A DNA stretch of 64,000 nt from Dendrobium chrysotoxum (Eukaryota; Streptophyta; Magnoliopsida; Asparagales; Orchidaceae). Below the pieces are notes generated by a model, which was not told the origin of the DNA, did not search any database, and saw only the letters and a list, made by a program, of their open reading frames with translations. A program made the position numbers and the translations under genes. This document shows, in pieces, positions 59,779 through 64,000 of the stretch. Position 1 is the stretch's first letter, and every line of letters begins with the position of its first letter. The stretch lies in contig CM034311.1 of the NCBI GenBank assembly GCA_019925795.1, positions 5,566,126-5,630,125 on the forward strand. Direction: 5' to 3'.

Positions 59779-60800
59779 GGAGTTAGGTGTTTTATCCTGT
59801 TTGATATCTACATTGGAAGCAAATAAATTATGGAAGAAGGGTTATATGATATTTTTGGCATCAGTTTGGGATAGGAGTATAGATGCGGGTTCTCCTTCTG
59901 ATATTCCATAGTATGAGATTTTTCAGATGTATTTCCTGAGGAGTTAGTCAGTTTACCTCCAGATAAAGACATAGAGTTTTGTATAGACATATTTTTGGGT
60001 GCAAGCCCGATATCGAATGCTTCATATAGAATGGCACCAAAGGAGCTTCAGGAGTTGGTTGATGGGATTTGTTCTTCTCAGTGTCTCTCCCTGGGGAGCA
60101 CCTATTCTATTTGTGAAGAAAAAGGATGGTACAATGCGTATGTATATTAATTACAGAGAGTTAAACAAACTCACTATCAAGAATAAGTATCCACTACCAT
60201 GAATTGATGATCTATTTGATCAGCTTGCTGGATCTTCTGTCTTCTCAAAGATTGATCTACGATCAGGTTACTATCAAGTGAAGGTGAGAGAGGCTGATGT
60301 GATGAAGACAACTTTTAGTACTCGGTACGGACACTACATGTTTTTGGTCATGCCATTTGGGGTGACAAATGCACCAACTATCTTTATGGATCTGATGAAT
60401 AGAGTATTCAAAGATTATTTGGATCAATTTTTGATTGTTTTTATAGATGATATTTTGGTATATTCTACTTCTGAGGAAGATCATGCCGGACATTTGAGAA
60501 GTGTATTAGAGACTTTGAGGTAGAACAAGTTGTATGCAAAATTTTTTAAATGTGAGTTTTGGCTGAGGAGTATTTCTTCTTGGGACACGTGGTGATGGTA
60601 ATGGTATCTCTGTTGGTCCCCAAAAAGTTCAGGCAGTCACTAATTGGCTGAGACCTACTACGGTGGTCGAGATACGCAGTTTCTTGGGTATAGCTTGATA
60701 TTATAGAAAGTTTGTGAATGGATTTTCTCAGATTTTAGCACCTCTGACGAGATTGACTCAGAAGTCAGTAGCTTTTATATGGACACTAGAGTGTGAGGCT
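59779..60800 (+). pseudogene. Gypsy reverse transcriptase
   Basis: After a broken linker, DFSDVFPEELVSLPPDKDIEF (about 59914-59980) leads into [19 protein letters not shown] (about 60080-60130), [13 protein letters not shown] (about 60249), [17 protein letters not shown] (about 60350-60400) and an intact catalytic loop FIDD at 60440-60451 followed by ILVYS. There are frameshifts near 60060 and between 60523 and 60813, and stops at 60200 and 60521. Confidence 0.85.
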
Positions 60801-61709
60801 AGTTTTTAGAGATTGAAGAATTGTTTGACTTCTGCTCCAGTTTTCGCTCTTCCCTCTGGTACAAAAGGATTTCAGGTATTCAGTTATGCTTCACTGAGAG
60901 GATTGGGGTGTGTTTTGATGAAACAGGGTCAAGTGATAGCTTATGCTTCAAGAGAGTTGAAGCCACATGAAAGGAACTATCTGACACATGATCTAGAGTT
61001 GGTTGCTGTTGTATTTGGTTTGAAGATTTTGCGTCATTATTTGTACAGTGTCAGGTGTGATATTTTCACAGATCATCAGAGTCTGAAGTATATATTCACT
61101 GAAAAGAATCTGAATTTGAGATAAAGAAGATGGATTGAGTTGATTAAAGACTATGATCTGACTATTCAGTATCAGCCTGATAAGGCTAATGTGGTGGCAG
61201 ACACTTTGAGTAGGAAGTCTTCTGGATTATCATGTATGAAACTCACTTCTGATGAGTATTTGATATGTTGGGATTCTGGTATAGTGACTCAGATGATCAT
61301 TCAGCCTTCTTTAAAAGAAAAGATTCAAGAAGCTCAAAAAGTAGATGCAGAATATCCAAAATTGATTGATCAGATCATATCTAGTAAGAAATCTGAACTA
61401 TGATTTTCTGATTCTAGTGTTATTTTCTGTAAGGATAGACTTTGGGTTCCTATTTTTGGAGATCTGAGACAGGAAATTCTATATGAGGCTCATTATTCAG
61501 GCTATACCATTCATCCAGGAAGTAGCAAGATGTACGGAGATCTAAAGAGTATGTTTTGGTGGCCTGGATTGAAGAAGGATATAGAGGAATTTGTGTCAAA
61601 GTGTGAGGCCTGTTAGCTTGTGAAGGTAGAACATCAGCGACTAGGAGGTCTTCTGCATTCGTTACCCATTCTAGAGTGAAAATAGGAAGAGGTAAAAATG
61701 GACTTTCTG
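60801..61709 (+). pseudogene. Gypsy RNase H and start of integrase, truncated
   Basis: RNase H starts near 60830 ([17 protein letters not shown]) and shows [18 protein letters not shown] (about 61000-61055) and DHQSLKYI. The linker [11 protein letters not shown] (about 61191) is the usual gypsy junction. The integrase zinc finger follows: EAHYSGYTIHPG (about 61486) and KCEAC (about 61598). The frame reaches MDFL at about 61698 and then homology stops, before the catalytic core. Confidence 0.8.
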
Positions 61710-61802
61710 AAACTTGGCAGCCTCCTCTTTCTCTTTATCTTCATAATCCTCATTTATAGGTATTTCGCTCATTGGTAGACCCATAAATTATTATTAGGTA
61801 TC
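61710..61802. other. Short unassigned stretch before element C
   Basis: These 93 bases do not continue the integrase and do not match the LTR of element C. They may be filler after a deletion. The last five bases, GTATC, would be the left TSD of element C; the other copy is outside the window. Confidence 0.4.
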
Positions 61803-64000
61803 TGTTGACCTTATTTTTATATGAGGTCACTAGGACTAATCTAGACCTTATGATCCTTCAAGATTCCAGACCCTAGGACCTTCCCAAACACTAGGTTTTT
61901 TTTAAACTCAAGATCCTATGATCTTCTTAGGCCCTAGAATCTACCTAGACCTAGATCAATCCAAACCCTAGGATCTACCCAGACCCCAGACCAATCTTGA
62001 CCTTAGGATCCAAAGGTTATAAAACCTTCAAAATTTTATGGCCTATGCCACTGGACCTATCCCTTAATGAAACTTAACCTTAGAGCTTTCTCCGAAGCCT
62101 CTATCCACTTTTAGACTCTTAATTATGTCATGTTGAGAATTAAACTGCATTTTGGTAAACTCACTTTGACCCCCAATTGACCAAGGGTCAAAATAACCAA
62201 AATACCCCTTAAGGGGTTTGAATAGTCATTTCAACTCAAATGGCCATTTCAACCTCTGAGACCAACCTCAATCAACTCAGATCATCAAACCAGATATGTG
62301 GGACCCAATCCTAACCCTTGGGTCAACCTAGTTAACCCAATCAACTAGGGTTGATCCAATTGCCCTTTAAGGGCTCAAATAGTTAATTTGGTTGAATCAA
62401 ACTTCCCAGACTATGGGACCAACTCTAACAGATCCGTAATATCATTTGAAACTTATTGAGCCCAAACCTAGCTCCTGGGTTAACCTGGTTGACCCAATGA
62501 CCCATTAAGGGCCCAAATAGCTGATTTGACCCATATGACCATTTCAATCCCTAAAATTACCTCTACAGACCCCACTTATCATTTTAAACCCATTGAGTCC
62601 AAACCCAGATCCTGGGTCAACTTGGTTGACCAGGTCAACCTAGGTTGACCCAAGTGCCTCTTAAGACTTTAAATGGGTCATTTTAGCCCATTAACCTATC
62701 CAACCTATGTCAAGCACCAAATTAACTTCAAACCATAGCATAATCATGTCCTTATGCTTAGCCAATCAAACCCAATCTAAGTTGACCAAGTCAAATCAAT
62801 GTATTTGGTCAAATCATTTTAAAGTCTCATGTGTTCATTCAAACTCCAATCCTTAACCATCAAGCTCTCTCTAACTCAACCACCAGCACTAAAACCTCCC
62901 TCCCATGCCACCTTAGCATCCAAGGGGGCTGGTTGACTGGTCAACATAGTCAACAAGCCTTAAACTAGCTTTTAAGTGGTCAAACAAGCTTAATTGAACT
63001 CCCCTTCTATTCCAAATTGATTCCATATGTTTCAAGTGACTTCTGGAATATTCTTAAGGTCATATTAATCCCTAGATTAGGTTTAAACTAGCTTTAGTCA
63101 AGCCCATGTGGACAAAAGGCCAAATCACCTTTCCACATCACATGTCCTTATAGTCCTTTGATTCCGTGCCTCCCAACAACCCCATCCTGGTGTCAAACAT
63201 TAAAGGATGACTCCAAAGTGATCAGGTCCATTCAAAACATCCTAGAGCTTTTGAATAGGGTAAATGACTCAAATCAAACCCATTCTTGGACCTAGCACTC
63301 TCTCACCATCTAGACTCCTTCTAGCCCCTCTCTACTTTTGTTTGAGCTCCACACCATCTAATCTTAATCTCCCAAGTTGAATCTGACCACAAAAAGCTCG
63401 CTGACGGTGAGCTTCTATCCACTTAAGTGCTAGGTTTGTCCAAGGTCAAGATCTCCCAATTTGTTGGTATTTGGAACACAGTTTCTACAGAGAAAACATG
63501 CATGGACAATCAACAAACTTAGATAACTGAAGATCTCTTGAATCCACTAGTTGGATTGAGGTAAAAATCTAATCCTAGGCTAGGACACTTAGGGTTATTT
63601 AGATCTTTATTCAGTTCATTTAAATCCATAAAAATACATCCACACTAATGCTCTTCATTAGTATATTCTCTGGTTAAAATTTAATTCGATTTAATTAGCT
63701 GAATCGAGAGAATGAGCTATTTATCTCATTCTAGGGTTTAACAGTTCTGTCCGACTAGATCTAAATTGTTCATCCAAACTGCACTGGATCGAACAGTTCT
63801 CATATTGCACTAACGTAGATTAAGAAACCACGTGGGTCCCGCCATCCTAATCAAATGGTGATTATTGCTCAGCGGCGCAACCATTGCCAATGATTGGCAC
63901 CGCCGTGCAATTCTGAACCTGCCAATGGGAGGCTGCCATGTGGCCCTCCCGCCGCCAGAACATATATAGTAATTAAAATATGATTTTAAATTATTTTAAA
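61803..64000 (+). mobile_element. Element C: start of an LTR of the A/B family (cut by window end)
   Basis: TGTTGACCTTATTTTTATATGAGG at 61803-61826 matches the LTR starts of A and B. The same order of blocks follows: CTAGGATC repeats, W-box units (62160-62660), TTGAATAGGGT (about 63248), CT-rich stretch and a GC-rich segment (63800-63960). It is shorter in the U3 repeats than element B. Whether it is a full element or a solo LTR cannot be seen. Confidence 0.88.

Noticed and set aside
1..64000. Host gene exons
   Set aside because: No frame outside retrotransposon domains shows a recognisable plant protein; CT-rich leader-like stretches at 23990-24200 and 46030-46150 are inside LTRs.

Overview
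The window looks like intergenic heterochromatin from a plant with a large, repeat-rich nuclear genome. It is AT-rich and contains plant Ty3/gypsy (Tat/Ogre-type and Tekay/Del-type) and Ty1/copia (SIRE-like) LTR retrotransposons nested in one another, all on the + strand. I see no convincing host gene, tRNA or rRNA. The species cannot be read from the sequence.

Layout. (1) 1-16254: element A, a Tat/Ogre-type element cut by the window start. It has the end of its 5' LTR (1-929), a PBS (936-953), a structured leader, the start of a gag-pol frame (2864-3601), a scrap of the pol 3' end (about 5030-5270), two stem-loop arrays (5724-7838), a hairpin abutting the polypurine tract, and an 8.28 kb 3' LTR (7977-16254). 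Most of gag-pol is missing, so it is non-autonomous. (2) 16255-21473 and 52606-about 56290: a decayed SIRE-like copia element. Its 5' LTR holds a 1651-bp solo LTR (16405-18055, TSD CGTAC). Its integrase domain is split by element B. (3) 21474-52605: element B, a 31.1 kb Tat/Ogre-type element with LTRs of 9081 and 9143 bp, TSD AGTAT, and a 12.9 kb interior with leader, N-terminal extension, gag, protease, RT, two RNase H domains, integrase and the same stem-loop arrays. (4) 56574-about 61709: the 5' part of a Tekay/Del-like gypsy element (LTR, PBS, gag to start of integrase). (5) 61803-64000: start of the LTR of a third member of the A/B family (element C).

All coding regions are dead. They carry many nonsense codons, mostly of the kind produced by C-to-T or G-to-A change (as expected after loss of methylated cytosines), plus frameshifts and lost catalytic residues.

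The most unusual signal is not coding. Elements A and B are packed with short inverted repeats in tandem arrays: a leader module, a 49-bp module, a 37-nt module, and a 16-bp hairpin touching the polypurine tract. Between repeat units the two arms of each stem change together (compensatory and G-U changes) while loops stay constant. LTR ends carry UUCG-type hairpins with the same behaviour. Element A lost its enzymes but kept these arrays, which suggests cis-acting structure used for transcription, packaging, priming or translation. A parallel pattern, paired palindromes about 21 bp apart, is present in the copia solo LTR and downstream of the host copia pol.

Coordinates of LTR ends, PBS, PPT, TSDs and motifs were read directly. 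Family names and domain limits are by motif recognition only.
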